A stretch of DNA of 64,000 bases, taken from NCBI RefSeq assembly GCF_002224285.1, contig NZ_CP022436.1, positions 868,001 to 932,000 of the forward strand, in the 5' to 3' direction. This document shows, one piece after another, positions 32,336 through 42,696 of the stretch. The position numbers were made by a program, and so were the translations under genes. The DNA is from Arthrobacter sp. YN. GTDB taxonomy: Bacteria > Actinomycetota > Actinomycetes > Actinomycetales > Micrococcaceae. Within the stretch, counting starts at the first letter, position 1. Every line of letters starts with the position of its first letter. A model generated the notes under the pieces. That model had not been told where the DNA came from, made no database searches, and saw nothing but the letters and a program-made list of their open reading frames with translations.

Positions 32336-33250
32336 GTGAACCTTCGCCACTCTGCCCTTGCCGTCTTGGTCGCCGTCTTATGGGGTATCAACTTCGTAGC
32401 CATTGACCTGGGCCTGCACCCGAACGGCAGGGAAGTCCCTCCGCTGCTCTTCGTGGCGATGCGCTTCCTGCTCGTCGTTTTTCCGTTCATCCTGTTCATC
32501 CGTAAGCCGGACGTGGGCTGGAAGGCGATAGTCGGCGTCGGACTCTTCATGAGTGCCGGTCAATTCGGCCTCTTGTACCTGGGCATGGCGCTCGGGATGC
32601 CGGCAGGCTTGGCCTCACTGGTCCTCCAGGGGCAGGTACTGTTCACCATCCTGCTGGCGTCGAGGTTCCTGGGGGAGAAGCCCAGCCGTCGTCAGATGGC
32701 CGGCGTAGTGCTCGGCATCGCCGGCCTGTGCGTGGTGGCACTGGGACGCAGCGCTGTTGCGCCGGTCCTTCCGCTCATGATCGTTTTGGCCGCGGCGTTG
32801 TCCTGGGCTGTTGGCAACGTGGTGGCCCGGCACTCCAAAGCCGCTTCCGGGTTGGGTCTGGTGGTGTGGTCCGGTGCAGTGGTCCCTGTTCCCTTGGCGG
32901 GGTTGTCGTTGGTAGTGGACGGGCCTGGCACCGTGTGGGCAACGCTCACGGACCTGCAACCGGCAACCATCCTCAGTGTGATCTACACGGCGGTGTTTGC
33001 GTCCCTGATCGGGTATGGCATCTGGAACCGGTTGTTGTCGCTGTACCCGAGTTCCGATGTCGTGCCCTTCACGCTTTTGGTCCCCGTGGTGGGGATGACG
33101 GCGGCGTGGCTGGTCCTGAATGAGATTCCCACCCTTGCCGAAATCATGGGCGGGCTGATCCTGCTGCTCGGTGTGGCCACGGCAGTGCTCGGCGCTGGAC
33201 GAAAAATCCGTCCCGAAGTGACCGTTGCGGGGCCCGCTCTGCGGCTCTGA
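32336..33250 (+). CDS. EamA/DMT-family exporter
   Basis: 304 aa if translation starts at GTG 32336 (MNLRHSALAVLVAVLWGIN); the frame is open further upstream to 32285. Ten hydrophobic helices form two EamA repeats, the first starting VLWGINFVAIDLGL and the second PLMIVLAAALSWAVGNVVARH. Members export amino acids and other small metabolites (O-acetylserine/cysteine exporter type). Divergent LysR gene suggests specific control. Confidence 0.9.
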   Translation: MNLRHSALAVLVAVLWGINFVAIDLGLHPNGREVPPLLFVAMRFLLVVFPFILFIRKPDVGWKAIVGVGLFMSAGQFGLLYLGMALGMPAGLASLVLQGQVLFTILLASRFLGEKPSRRQMAGVVLGIAGLCVVALGRSAVAPVLPLMIVLAAALSWAVGNVVARHSKAASGLGLVVWSGAVVPVPLAGLSLVVDGPGTVWATLTDLQPATILSVIYTAVFASLIGYGIWNRLLSLYPSSDVVPFTLLVPVVGMTAAWLVLNEIPTLAEIMGGLILLLGVATAVLGAGRKIRPEVTVAGPALRL

Positions 33251-33302
33251 ATCCCGCGGAGGCATGTAGAGCAGGCCCCGCAACCGTCACGCAAGAGGGG
33301 GA

Positions 33303-34781
33303 TCAGCGCAGCGTGAAGATGGTCCGGTGCCAGTCCTTCTCGATGACGCCGTCCAGCTCCACCATCACGTGCTTCACCTGGGTGTATTCCTCAAAGGAGT
33401 ACGCGGACATGTCCTTTCCGAATCCGGACTGCTTGAAACCGCCATGGGGCATCTCGGAAATGATCGGGACGTGGTCGTTGACCCAGACGCAGCCCGCCTT
33501 GATCTCGCGGGTGGCGCGCATGGCGCGTTGGAGGTTGTTGGTCCAGGCTGACGCTGCCAGTCCGTAGACGGTGTCGTTGGCGAGATGGATCGCTTCGTCA
33601 TCCGTGTCGAAGGGAAGAACCACCAGGACCGGGCCGAACACCTCGTCCTTGACGATCTCCGAGTCGGGTGCCGCGTCCACCACCAGGGTTGGCCGGTAGA
33701 AAGCGCCGTCGCCCAGGCCCTTATCCGTCGGAGCGTAACCCCCGGCCACCACTTTGCTGTAGCCCCGGGCCCGATCCACCATTCCCGCCACATGGTCCCG
33801 CTGCTTGAAGGAGACCAAGGGGCCAAGGTCCGCGTCGGTATCCCCGGGCGCGCCAAGGACGATCCCATCAAAGCGCTCGGCGACCTTGGCCACGAACTCG
33901 TCATAAACACTGCGGTGCACAATGGCGCGGGTGGCTGCGGTGCAGTCCTGTCCCGTGTTGATGAGCGAACCCGCCACGGCGCCATGCACTGCGGCGTCCA
34001 AGGTGGCATCGTCGAACACCACAATGGGTGCTTTTCCGCCCAGTTCAAGGTGCACGCGCTTGGCGTTGACGGCAGCAGCTTCCAGGACCGTGCGGCCAAT
34101 GGCGGTGGAGCCTGTGAAGGACACCATGTCCACGTCCGGGTGCTGCATGAGGGCGGCCCCTACAGAGGCTCCGTCGCCCACCACCACGTTCACCACGCCG
34201 TCGGGCAGTCCGGCATCCGTGAGCGCCTGCGCGAACATGAGGGATGTCAGTGGTGTGATCTCGGCAGGCTTGAGGACAATGGTGTTGCCGGCGGCGATCG
34301 CGGGCAGTATCTTCCACGCCGCCATCTGCAGCGGGTAGTTCCACGGCGCAATGGACCCCACCACGCCAATCGCCTCGCGGCGGATGGAGGAGGTGTGCTG
34401 GGGCGAGTACTCGGCTGTGGCTTTGCCTTCGAGGTGGCGTGAGGCTCCTGCAAAGAAGTCGATGTTGTCGATGGTGCCGGGGACGTCGAACTCGCGGGTC
34501 AACCGCAATGGCTTGCCCGTCTGTGAACTCTCCACCCGGGAGAACTCCGCGGCCCGTTCCTCCATGATCCGGGCGAACTTTTGCAGGATCCCGGCTCGTT
34601 CTCCTGCGGTGGTCCGGGACCATGCCGGGAAGGCTGAACGGGCTGCTGCCACCGCGGCCTCGAGGTCCGCCACTGAGGCGAGGCTCACGGTTTCCACCAC
34701 CTCCGAGGTCGCCGGGTTGATGACGTCCAGGGTGTTGCCCGAGGTGCCGGACAGGAGTTTTCCGTTGATGAACTGATGCAT
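33303..34781 (-). CDS. NAD-dependent aldehyde dehydrogenase (aminobutyraldehyde type)
   Basis: 492 aa, the usual family length. The catalytic motifs are complete: FTGSTAIGR (NAD loop), ELGGKAP (general base Glu), and NTGQDCTAATR with the nucleophile Cys. It oxidises an aldehyde to the acid; overall it resembles gamma-aminobutyraldehyde or betaine-aldehyde dehydrogenases. It is downstream of a TetR gene on the same strand and close to an FAD amine oxidase and importer on the other strand, so it probably takes the aldehyde made by that oxidase. Confidence 0.92.
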   Translation of the reverse strand: MHQFINGKLLSGTSGNTLDVINPATSEVVETVSLASVADLEAAVAAARSAFPAWSRTTAGERAGILQKFARIMEERAAEFSRVESSQTGKPLRLTREFDVPGTIDNIDFFAGASRHLEGKATAEYSPQHTSSIRREAIGVVGSIAPWNYPLQMAAWKILPAIAAGNTIVLKPAEITPLTSLMFAQALTDAGLPDGVVNVVVGDGASVGAALMQHPDVDMVSFTGSTAIGRTVLEAAAVNAKRVHLELGGKAPIVVFDDATLDAAVHGAVAGSLINTGQDCTAATRAIVHRSVYDEFVAKVAERFDGIVLGAPGDTDADLGPLVSFKQRDHVAGMVDRARGYSKVVAGGYAPTDKGLGDGAFYRPTLVVDAAPDSEIVKDEVFGPVLVVLPFDTDDEAIHLANDTVYGLAASAWTNNLQRAMRATREIKAGCVWVNDHVPIISEMPHGGFKQSGFGKDMSAYSFEEYTQVKHVMVELDGVIEKDWHRTIFTLR

Positions 34782-34895
34782 GTGGGTGCCGTGCTTTCCC
34801 TGCCGGGCGTCGGTGTCCGGGCAGTGGTGAAGGAACGACGCCGGATGGCGGCGTGCGTGCGTGCGGTGAAGGTGGATTGGGGGCGTGGCAGGCTG

Positions 34896-35582
34896 TCAGG
34901 CCTGCGGCCCCTGTGCGCTTTCGCGTTCGGCGCTGTCCAGGATGGCTGCGAGGCCGGCTTGGAATGCCTTCAGTGAGTCGAGGGTTTGCAGTGCCGCGTG
35001 GTGCTTTTCAAGGAGCGGGTGCCCGGTAATTCGAGTGAAGACCCTGGGGTTGAGCCAGGGATCGTGGCCCTCGGAGTCCGGGAGCCGCTGGATTTCCACC
35101 GCAATGCCGGCGCCGAGCGCAAGGGTGTAGCTTTCCAATGCTGCGTAGTAGTGCACCACGCGGTCCTCGTCGAGCCCGGCGTCGGTGAGGCATCGCAGGA
35201 CGAACTCGATGGCCTCCAGTTCGCCGGGGCCGTAAGTGTCCGTGGCAAATGACTCACTGCCCAGGGATGGGTGCTGCATGAAGACCCGGAGGAGTTCATC
35301 GAGGTACGTCTCGAGCCGGGTACGCCAATCCTGGTCCCGTGCCGAGGCCAGCGTTCGATCCACGGACATCATGAACAGTTTGTCCAGTGCTGCCCTGACG
35401 ATTGCGTCCCGGTTCCGGAAGTGACGGTAGACGGCGGTGGCGTCTACTTCAAGTTCCTGCCCCAGTCGTCGGACGGTCAGCCGCTCGCTGGGTTCCTGGC
35501 TGGAAATCCGGAGAACGGCGTCGATGATGGCGGCGGGGTCAAGACGGGTGCGACGGTCCGTTGACTGTGCTGGCTGCACCAT
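34896..35582 (-). CDS. TetR-family regulator of the amine/amide island
   Basis: 228 aa from the ATG at 35582, preceded by GGAAGGCGG; the frame extends far upstream but only antisense to the amidohydrolase. The DNA-binding domain is at residues 12-60 (LTVRRLGQELEVDATAVYRHFRNRDAIV). The C-terminal ligand domain is typical. A perfect 15-bp palindrome lies between this gene and the divergent amidohydrolase, the expected operator. Confidence 0.9.
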   Translation of the reverse strand: MVQPAQSTDRRTRLDPAAIIDAVLRISSQEPSERLTVRRLGQELEVDATAVYRHFRNRDAIVRAALDKLFMMSVDRTLASARDQDWRTRLETYLDELLRVFMQHPSLGSESFATDTYGPGELEAIEFVLRCLTDAGLDEDRVVHYYAALESYTLALGAGIAVEIQRLPDSEGHDPWLNPRVFTRITGHPLLEKHHAALQTLDSLKAFQAGLAAILDSAERESAQGPQA

Positions 35583-35681
35583 CTGTTTCCGCCTTCCATG
35601 CGATCCCCGGTTGATTATCAACCTACATGATTCATGGGCACCTCCTTTCGAGGACAAGTCAAAGTCTTTGTCAGCACTGAT

Positions 35682-35696
35682 GTCAACACTGTTGAC
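35682..35696. promoter_or_regulatory. Palindromic operator, probably of the TetR regulator
   Basis: GTCAACA-C-TGTTGAC, a perfect 7-1-7 palindrome. Its right arm overlaps a TTGACT sequence that fits a -35 box for the rightward operon; the left arm on the other strand gives TTGACA for the TetR gene. Such an arrangement would repress both directions. Confidence 0.65.
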
Positions 35697-35759
35697 TTTA
35701 ATGTGATCCGGCTCATAGTCTGTCTCCCAGAGTTGAATTTCCCACGAAAGGACTCGATC

Positions 35760-37472
35760 GTGCACGCAGAGATTTTGTTGGAGAACGGATGGGTGTACAC
35801 CGGCAAAGACGCCGGACCCATCCGGGCCACCGTGGCAATAGGCGAGGGCAGGGTGATCGATGTTGGCAGTGCCGAAGACCTGGAGGCAACAGCGACGCCG
35901 GACACGCGCCGCGTCAACCTGGAAGGGCAGTTGCTGCTTCCCGGGTTCCAGGACGCCCATATCCACCCCATCTTCGCTGGGATAGAGCTGCTCCAGTGCG
36001 ACCTGACGGAGGTGGCCAGCGCAGACGAGGCTGTGGCAACAGTTGCCCGCTACGCCGCGGACAACCCGGACGAGCCGTGGATCCTGGGCGCAGGATGGTC
36101 CATGGATCTGTTCACCGGAGGCACCCCCGGGCGGGAGTTGCTGGATGCCGTGGTCCCGGACCGGCCCGTGTACCTCGTCAACAGGGACCACCACGGCGCT
36201 TGGGCCAATACCGCGGCGTTCAAAGCCGCCGGGATCACCAAGGACACACCTGATCCGGACGGCGGCCGGCTGGAACGCGAAGAGGACGGCACGCCGGCAG
36301 GCACCGTGCACGAAGGTGCCATGGACCTCTTCAACGCGGTAAAGCCGGCAGTGCCCTATGAGTTGGCGTACCAAGGGCTGCTCGCATCCCAGAAATTGCT
36401 GCTCGCCCAGGGCATCACTGCCTGGCAGGACGCCTGGGTACCCATCCCGGAGGGCGAACACGCCGATCATCTGGAGGTCTACCAGGACGCGGCGAAGGCA
36501 GGGGACCTCAAAGCCAGGGTCACGGCATGCCAGTGGTGGGACAGGACCGCCGGCCTGTCCCAGCTGGAAGCAATCGTGGAACGCCGGAACAGGGTGGCCG
36601 AAGCATTCGACCCCCTGCAGCTCAACGCCAACACGGTCAAAGTCATGGTGGATGGCGTGGCCGAGAACTACACAGCCGCCATGCACCACGTCTACCTGGA
36701 CCACCACGGCCATCACACGGAGAACCGCGGCATTGAGTTCTTCGAGCCAGAGCAGTTGAAGGAGTTCGTCACCGCAATCGATGCCGAGGGTATGCAGGTT
36801 CACTTCCATGCCCTTGGCGACCGCGCTGTCACGGATGCCCTGGACGCGCTGGAGGCAGCCCGGAACAGCAACGGCGCCAACGATCACCGGCACCACCTCG
36901 CCCACTTGCAGGTGGTCCGCGGCGAGGACATTCCCCGTTTCCCGGAGCTCAATGCGGCCGCCAATGTCCAGGCACTATGGGCCTGCCACGAGGAACAGAT
37001 GGACACCCTGACGCTCCCGTTCCTTGAACCGGGCGCCGAGGACAGGCACTATCCCTTCGGCGAGCTGGCTTCTGCGGGCGCCCGATTGGTGGCGGGCAGC
37101 GATTGGCCGGTCTCCACTGCCGACCCCATTGCGGCCATCCATGTGGCAGTGAACCGCATAGCTCCGGAAGAAAACCTCCCCCCGCTCGGCCCGGCATCGC
37201 AAAAGCTCAGCCTCAAACAGATCGTGGACGCCTACACCCACGGCACTGCATGGATCAACCACCTGGACGCCGCAACGGGAACCCTGGAACCCGGCAAGCT
37301 GGCGGACCTCGCCGTCCTGGACGTCAATCTTTTCGATCTTCCCGAAGAGGAACTGCACCGGGCAGTGGTGACGCAGACGTGGATTGGGGGCGAGTGCGTC
37401 TATGACCGGTCGGCAGCCCAAAGCCCGGTCGCGGAAACAGCCCGCGGCCAGCAGCCGGCGGTGATGCAGTGA
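35760..37472 (+). CDS. Amidohydrolase (YtcJ-like)
   Basis: 570 aa from GTG 35760, with AAAGGA upstream; the frame is open back to 35634 but runs through the operator. Metal-binding HIHP (GFQDAHIHP) is near residue 60, and VAGSDWPVS near the end carries the conserved Asp. The FHALGDRAV motif lies in between. Amidohydrolase family 3 members hydrolyse C-N bonds in amides, formamides or cyclic imides. It is the first gene of an operon whose next gene, a substrate-binding lipoprotein, overlaps its stop. Confidence 0.9.
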   Translation: MHAEILLENGWVYTGKDAGPIRATVAIGEGRVIDVGSAEDLEATATPDTRRVNLEGQLLLPGFQDAHIHPIFAGIELLQCDLTEVASADEAVATVARYAADNPDEPWILGAGWSMDLFTGGTPGRELLDAVVPDRPVYLVNRDHHGAWANTAAFKAAGITKDTPDPDGGRLEREEDGTPAGTVHEGAMDLFNAVKPAVPYELAYQGLLASQKLLLAQGITAWQDAWVPIPEGEHADHLEVYQDAAKAGDLKARVTACQWWDRTAGLSQLEAIVERRNRVAEAFDPLQLNANTVKVMVDGVAENYTAAMHHVYLDHHGHHTENRGIEFFEPEQLKEFVTAIDAEGMQVHFHALGDRAVTDALDALEAARNSNGANDHRHHLAHLQVVRGEDIPRFPELNAAANVQALWACHEEQMDTLTLPFLEPGAEDRHYPFGELASAGARLVAGSDWPVSTADPIAAIHVAVNRIAPEENLPPLGPASQKLSLKQIVDAYTHGTAWINHLDAATGTLEPGKLADLAVLDVNLFDLPEEELHRAVVTQTWIGGECVYDRSAAQSPVAETARGQQPAVMQ

Positions 37473-39154
37473 GGCCGCCAACAGCGGGTGGCGCCCGGCG
37501 CTGCAAACAGCGGACGACGCCGTCGCGCATCACCGCGGTGACGGTGGCCGGCGTCGTGCTCGGCTTGGTCCTGGGCGGCTGCGGCACTCGACCCACCAGC
37601 GTGACCGACGCCGCGGGCGGTGCCAAGTACACCCTGTCCGACTCCACCGATGAGCCCACCCAGGAGATCGACAACTTCAACTGGGCCATGTACGCGGAGC
37701 CATTTTCCCTGGACTACGCCTACGCCTTCGATTACCCGGACAACACCGTTCTGTCCAACGTGTGCGAGTCGCTGTTCCGCTGGAACGCGGACCTGTCCAC
37801 CGCGCCCGGCCTGGCCACGGGAGTGGAGAATCCTGATCCCCTCACGTGGATCTACACCATCCGCCAAGGCGTGAAGTTCCACGATGGCACGGAGATGACG
37901 GCGGACGACGTCGTTGCGTCCCTGAGCCGCCACATCGATCCGGAAGTGGGTTCGTTCTGGGCGTCGTCCTACCAAAACGTGGAGTCCATCGAGAAGACCG
38001 GCGACTACGAAGTCACGGTTACCACCACGCGTCCGGACTATGTGTTCAACAATTCGTTGGTTGGCGCCCCGGGTGTGGTGGAGTCCGCAGCAACCCTGGA
38101 GGAAGCAGGCAAGGACTACGGCAACTCCAAAGCGGGAGTTAACTGCACGGGGCCGTTCCAGTTTGACCAGTGGGAAGCGGGGGAGAGCATCACCCTTAAA
38201 CGCTTCGACGACTACTGGGATCCGGACCTGAAAGCCAAATCGAAGCAGGTTACATTCACCATGCTCCCGGACGCCACATCCCGCATCAACGCCTTCCAGA
38301 CCGGCGAAATCGACGGCGGCTTCGCGATCCCGTCCAACGCGATCGACATCCTCAAGGCCAACAAGGACGCCGGGTCCCTGTACTTCGGCAATGACACCTC
38401 CGTGCAGAGCATGGTCTTCACCAACCTGGCCGGGACCTTCCAGGACGTCCGGGTCCGCAAAGCACTCATGATGGCCATCAACCGGGACGCACTGATCAAG
38501 GCCGCGGAGCAGGGCTACGCCAAGAACACGGATGCACTGACCACCAGGAGCGTGTGGAAAGACGTCCCGGCTGCCACAGCTGATGAGGCCTTTGATGGGC
38601 TCCTCTCCACGCCCTATGACCTGGAAGAGGCAAAGAAGCTGGTGAAGGAAGCCGGGGCCGAAGGCAGCAAGTTCGTCTTTGCCACCGCCTCCCTGAATGC
38701 CGCGTTCGACATCACGGCACGGGCCATCGCGTCCGCGGCCAAGGAGATCGGCTTGGAACCGGAAATCCAGACCATGTCCAATGACAAATACACCACCCTG
38801 TTCTCCGACCCGGAGGCCCGCAAGAACGTGGACCTGCTGGTGACATCCTGGTACCTCTCCAGCACGGAACCCCTGGAAATGTACAGCGTGCTGCGGACGG
38901 GCGACTTCAGCAACTACGGCGGCTGGAGCAACGCGGAATTCGATGACCTGGTGAACTCCGCGTACAGCGTGCAGGACCCGGAGGCCCGCGGCAAACTCAC
39001 CGGCCAGGCCGCCAAGCTGGCCAGCGAAGAAGTGGTCTGGGGGCCGCTCTACGAAACCGTCACCTCCATGTGGCTCGGCAAACGCATCACCGGTGCGGAC
39101 CCGTCCATCAACTACATGTACTACCCGTGGGCAGCCCAGATAGGAGGTCGCTGA
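37469..39154 (+). CDS. Opp/Dpp-type ABC importer, substrate-binding lipoprotein
   Basis: 561 aa; GTG at 37469 overlaps the amidohydrolase stop. Signal peptide with a clear lipobox LGGC (about residue 37). The family 5 binding fold follows: EPFSLDYAYAFDYP, FHDGTEMTADDVVASL, and TGPFQFDQWEAGE. Family 5 proteins bind peptides, opines, nickel or amine conjugates. Gene order gives the importer of the amidohydrolase substrate. Confidence 0.93.
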   Translation: MRPPTAGGARRCKQRTTPSRITAVTVAGVVLGLVLGGCGTRPTSVTDAAGGAKYTLSDSTDEPTQEIDNFNWAMYAEPFSLDYAYAFDYPDNTVLSNVCESLFRWNADLSTAPGLATGVENPDPLTWIYTIRQGVKFHDGTEMTADDVVASLSRHIDPEVGSFWASSYQNVESIEKTGDYEVTVTTTRPDYVFNNSLVGAPGVVESAATLEEAGKDYGNSKAGVNCTGPFQFDQWEAGESITLKRFDDYWDPDLKAKSKQVTFTMLPDATSRINAFQTGEIDGGFAIPSNAIDILKANKDAGSLYFGNDTSVQSMVFTNLAGTFQDVRVRKALMMAINRDALIKAAEQGYAKNTDALTTRSVWKDVPAATADEAFDGLLSTPYDLEEAKKLVKEAGAEGSKFVFATASLNAAFDITARAIASAAKEIGLEPEIQTMSNDKYTTLFSDPEARKNVDLLVTSWYLSSTEPLEMYSVLRTGDFSNYGGWSNAEFDDLVNSAYSVQDPEARGKLTGQAAKLASEEVVWGPLYETVTSMWLGKRITGADPSINYMYYPWAAQIGGR

Positions 39155-39155
39155 C

Positions 39156-40184
39156 ATGACCGCTACAGAACAAGTCCAGGCCGCCAACGCGCCGGGCACG
39201 CCCAGCCACAAGCGGGACAAACGCAGGGCGGTCCGCCCGGCGGTCTACATCGTGAAGAAGCTGCTGGCCCTGGTGCTGACGTTGTTCGTTGCCTCCATGG
39301 CCGTGTTCTTCTCCCGTTTCCTGGTCCCCGGAGACCCGGCCCGCTTCCTGCTCAGGGGACGCAGTCCCAAACCCGAGGCACTGGAAGAGATCACCCGGCA
39401 GTTCGGCTTGGATAAGCCGGCCTGGGAACAGTACCTGAACTGGCTCGGCGGCATCCTGCACGGGGACTGGGGCCGCTCACTGACCTACCGCCAGGACGTC
39501 TCCGACGTCTTGCTCGGACGCCTGCCCACCACCCTGCAACTTGTCGCCTTGGCCGCGGTGTTCATCACCGTCCTTGGCTTGTTCGCCGGGATCGTCGCCA
39601 GCCTGAACAAGGGCTTCAGTGACCGCTTCATCCTCATTACCCTCACTGCGGCCGGGGCTGTCCCGCCGTTCGTTGCGGCCATTGCCCTGGTAGCGCTCTT
39701 CTCCGTGGGGCTGGGCTGGTTCCCCTCCTTTGGAAGCGGCGACGGCGGATGGGACCGGATCTGGCACCTCACCCTCCCGGCGCTCGCCTTGGGCATCACC
39801 TACATCGCCATGGTGGCCAGGGTGACGCGGTCCTCCATGAACGAGCAACTGCTCCGCGAACACGTGGAGGTGGCCACCAGCCGTGGACTCACCCGTGGGT
39901 CCGTGGTGGCACGCCACGTGCTGCGCAACGCCTTGGGGCCCATCCTGACCGTGAGCGGCGTGCTAGTGGCCGGACTCCTGGTCTCCAGCGCCATCATCGA
40001 GCGGACCTTCGGCCTCTCCGGCATCGGGCAACTCCTGGTGCAGTCCATCGACAGGCTCGACTTCGGTGTTGTCCAAGCGATCGTCATGGTGGTGGTTGCA
40101 GCCTTCGTCCTGGTCAACACCGTGGTGGATCTCGTCCAACCCCTCATTGATCCGCGGATCGCGGCCGGAACGGAGTCCCGATGA
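39156..40184 (+). CDS. ABC importer permease (DppB-like)
   Basis: 342 aa with six hydrophobic helices. The DppB N-terminal motif (FLVPGDPARFLL) and the EAA-loop region (TRGSVVARHVLRNALGPIL) are present. It forms the membrane channel with the next gene's product. One base separates it from the binding-protein gene, and its end overlaps the next start (ATGA). Confidence 0.93.
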   Translation: MTATEQVQAANAPGTPSHKRDKRRAVRPAVYIVKKLLALVLTLFVASMAVFFSRFLVPGDPARFLLRGRSPKPEALEEITRQFGLDKPAWEQYLNWLGGILHGDWGRSLTYRQDVSDVLLGRLPTTLQLVALAAVFITVLGLFAGIVASLNKGFSDRFILITLTAAGAVPPFVAAIALVALFSVGLGWFPSFGSGDGGWDRIWHLTLPALALGITYIAMVARVTRSSMNEQLLREHVEVATSRGLTRGSVVARHVLRNALGPILTVSGVLVAGLLVSSAIIERTFGLSGIGQLLVQSIDRLDFGVVQAIVMVVVAAFVLVNTVVDLVQPLIDPRIAAGTESR

Positions 40185-41038
40185 CGTTAGCCATCCAGCT
40201 GCCACAGACGGGGCTTCGCCGTTACGGCAGCCTCCTGTCACCCATGGCGTGGGGCGCGCTTGCCGTTGCCGCCGCCGTCGTACTTCTTTCCCTGTTCGCC
40301 CCGGTCCTGGCGCCGTACGACCCGGACTACGTAGACCTCAACAACGTTTTGGCCGGTCCCAGCGGGCAGCATCTGCTGGGTACGGATGCCTTGGGCCGCG
40401 ACCTCCTCAGCCGGATCATGCACGGTGGGCGGACCTCGCTCCTGGGACCCACCATCGTGGTGATCGGATCCACTGTCCTCGGATTGCTGCTTGGCCTGGT
40501 GGCTGGCTGGTCAGAGGGCTGGCTGGGCAAGGTTTTGGGCCGCCTTTTCGATCTCCTCTTTGCGTTTCCCGCGCTGCTCATGGCCATGCTTGCCATTGCC
40601 CTGTTCGGTAAGGGGCTCTTCGCGCCCATCCTGGCCATGACCATCGCGTACGTTCCGTACGTGGCCCGGCTCGCGCAGTCATTGGTGGTGGCCGAACGCA
40701 GCAGGCCGTACGTCCAGGCGTACAGGGTGCTCGGTTTCCGGACGCCCTGGGTGGTGCTGGGACGGGTTCTCCCCAACCTCATTCCCACTGTTGGCGCCCA
40801 ATCGACCCTGAATTTCGGCTACGTGCTGGCAGACCTCGCGGCGCTCTCCTTCATCGGGCTCGGGGTCCAACCGCCCACCAGCGACTGGGGCGCAATGATC
40901 GAGGAATCCCGCGGAGCCCTGCTGGGCGGCTACCTCCTGCCTGCCTTCTGGCCCGCTCTGGTGGTGGTCCTGGTGGTGGTGGCCGTCAATGTCATCGGCG
41001 AGGAAATCTCAGACCGCATCGGAGGAAAACTTTCATGA
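40181..41038 (+). CDS. ABC importer permease (DppC-like)
   Basis: 285 aa, six helices. The N-terminal region is typical of DppC (LFAPVLAPYDPDYVDL, LLGTDALGRDLLSRIMHGGR); the EAA loop reads YRVLGFRTPWVVLGRVLPNL. ATGA overlaps on both sides show tight translational coupling with permease and ATPase genes. Confidence 0.93.
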   Translation: MTLAIQLPQTGLRRYGSLLSPMAWGALAVAAAVVLLSLFAPVLAPYDPDYVDLNNVLAGPSGQHLLGTDALGRDLLSRIMHGGRTSLLGPTIVVIGSTVLGLLLGLVAGWSEGWLGKVLGRLFDLLFAFPALLMAMLAIALFGKGLFAPILAMTIAYVPYVARLAQSLVVAERSRPYVQAYRVLGFRTPWVVLGRVLPNLIPTVGAQSTLNFGYVLADLAALSFIGLGVQPPTSDWGAMIEESRGALLGGYLLPAFWPALVVVLVVVAVNVIGEEISDRIGGKLS

Positions 41039-42657
41039 GCCAGCTCTTGCAGATCGAAAACTTTACGCTCGGGTTTCCGGGCAGGCCGCCGCTGCTGGAC
41101 AGCGTTTCCCTGCACGTGAACGACGGCGAAGCGGTCGCCTTGGTGGGGGAGTCCGGCTCAGGCAAGTCCCTGACCACCCGTGCCGCGCTGGGGTTGTTTC
41201 CCAGTGGCGCACAGTCCTCCGGCCTCGTGTCAGTTCAGGGCTTGGATACCCTCACAGCCAGCAAACAACGCCTCATGGAGCTGCGCCGCGGACATGCGTC
41301 GATGATCTTCCAGGACCCCAGGGCCGGCATCAACCCGGTCCGGACCGTGGGGGACTTCCTCACTGAAACACTCGTGCGGTTTGACGGTCTGACCCGCGCC
41401 GAGGCCACCGAACGCGCCGTGAAGCAACTGGAGCAAGTGGGGCTTCGGCGGGCCAAGGAGCTCATGGACCAGCACCCCCATCAACTCTCCGGCGGCATGC
41501 TCCAGCGCGTCATGATTGCCGCGGCCCTCTTGAACTCGCCGGATCTGTTGCTGTGTGACGAGCCCACCACCGCCCTGGATGTCACCACCCAGGCCGGGAT
41601 TGTGCGGCTCCTGCGCGATGAACAACAGTCCCGCGGGATGGGCATGCTGTTCATCACCCACGACCTCAACCTCGCCGCCAGCCTGTGTGAGCGCGTCTAT
41701 GTTCTCCGGCGCGGGGAAGTGGTGGAACACGGACCAACCCGGACCGTGTTCGTGACACCGCAGCAGGATTACACCCGGCAGTTGGTAGAGGCAACTCCCG
41801 TCATAGAGGTGGGGTCTGGCTCTGCCCTGGCTGCGGCTCCCGGGCTTGAGCCGGCAGGGTCTGCCTTGCTGGAGATTACCGGGCTATCCAAGACGTACCA
41901 CCTGCCCCGCGGAGAAGTCATCACCGCCTTGGACAACGTTCACTTCAGCTTGCCGGAGGGCGGTTCCTTGGGCATCGTGGGCGAGTCCGGTTCCGGGAAG
42001 TCCACGCTCGCCAGGTTGGTGCTGGCGCTGGAAACCGCCTCAGCAGGCGAACTCACCCTTCGCGGAGTCACCAGGCCACACCGGCCCCTGAAGGCATCCG
42101 AAAGGAAAGTGCTGGCCAAGGAAGTACAGATTGTTTTCCAGGATCCGTACCTGTCCTTGGATCCCCGGATCGCTGTTGGCAATGCTGTTGCCGATGTTTT
42201 CCGGCTGCACCAAAAGCAAGGACGCAAAGAAGCCAAGGAGAGTGCACGCGACCTCCTGGAAAGGGTGGGGATCGGGACCGAACGGTTCGACGCCAAGCCC
42301 CGGGCCCTCTCGGGCGGACAGCGTCAACGTGTCGCCTTGGCGAAGGCCCTTGCTGCGCGCCCCCGCCTCTTGGTGCTGGACGAGGCCACCAGTGCTTTGG
42401 ACGTCTCCGTCCAGGCCCAGGTGCTGGAACTCGTGGAGGAACTGCGGCACCAACTCGGGCTGACCATCCTGTTCGTCACCCATGACCTGGCCGTGGTGTC
42501 ACGCCTCTGTTCTGAGCTCATCGTGATGCATCAGGGACGGATCGTGGAGCAGGGGCTCACGGCACGAATTCTCGAAGACCCTGGCGATGAGTACACGCGC
42601 AACCTCATCGCCTCCCGTCCCCGGCCCTTGTGGGACGCCGAGCCGGTCATTGCCTGA
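41035..42657 (+). CDS. ABC importer ATPase with two fused nucleotide-binding domains (DppD-DppF type)
   Basis: 540 aa, two complete ABC domains in one chain. Domain 1: [34 protein letters not shown]. Domain 2, from about residue 278: [38 protein letters not shown]. It powers the importer encoded by the preceding three genes. It is the fourth consecutive gene linked by short overlaps. Confidence 0.95.
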   Translation: MSQLLQIENFTLGFPGRPPLLDSVSLHVNDGEAVALVGESGSGKSLTTRAALGLFPSGAQSSGLVSVQGLDTLTASKQRLMELRRGHASMIFQDPRAGINPVRTVGDFLTETLVRFDGLTRAEATERAVKQLEQVGLRRAKELMDQHPHQLSGGMLQRVMIAAALLNSPDLLLCDEPTTALDVTTQAGIVRLLRDEQQSRGMGMLFITHDLNLAASLCERVYVLRRGEVVEHGPTRTVFVTPQQDYTRQLVEATPVIEVGSGSALAAAPGLEPAGSALLEITGLSKTYHLPRGEVITALDNVHFSLPEGGSLGIVGESGSGKSTLARLVLALETASAGELTLRGVTRPHRPLKASERKVLAKEVQIVFQDPYLSLDPRIAVGNAVADVFRLHQKQGRKEAKESARDLLERVGIGTERFDAKPRALSGGQRQRVALAKALAARPRLLVLDEATSALDVSVQAQVLELVEELRHQLGLTILFVTHDLAVVSRLCSELIVMHQGRIVEQGLTARILEDPGDEYTRNLIASRPRPLWDAEPVIA

Positions 42658-42696
42658 CCGGCTAAGAACATCACCATTGAAACAGGAGAACCTCCC

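Noticed and set aside
34896..36905. 669-codon open frame on the minus strand covering the amidohydrolase
   Set aside because: Only its last 229 codons (from 35582) are the TetR gene; the rest is antisense to a clearly coding amidohydrolase and crosses the operator.
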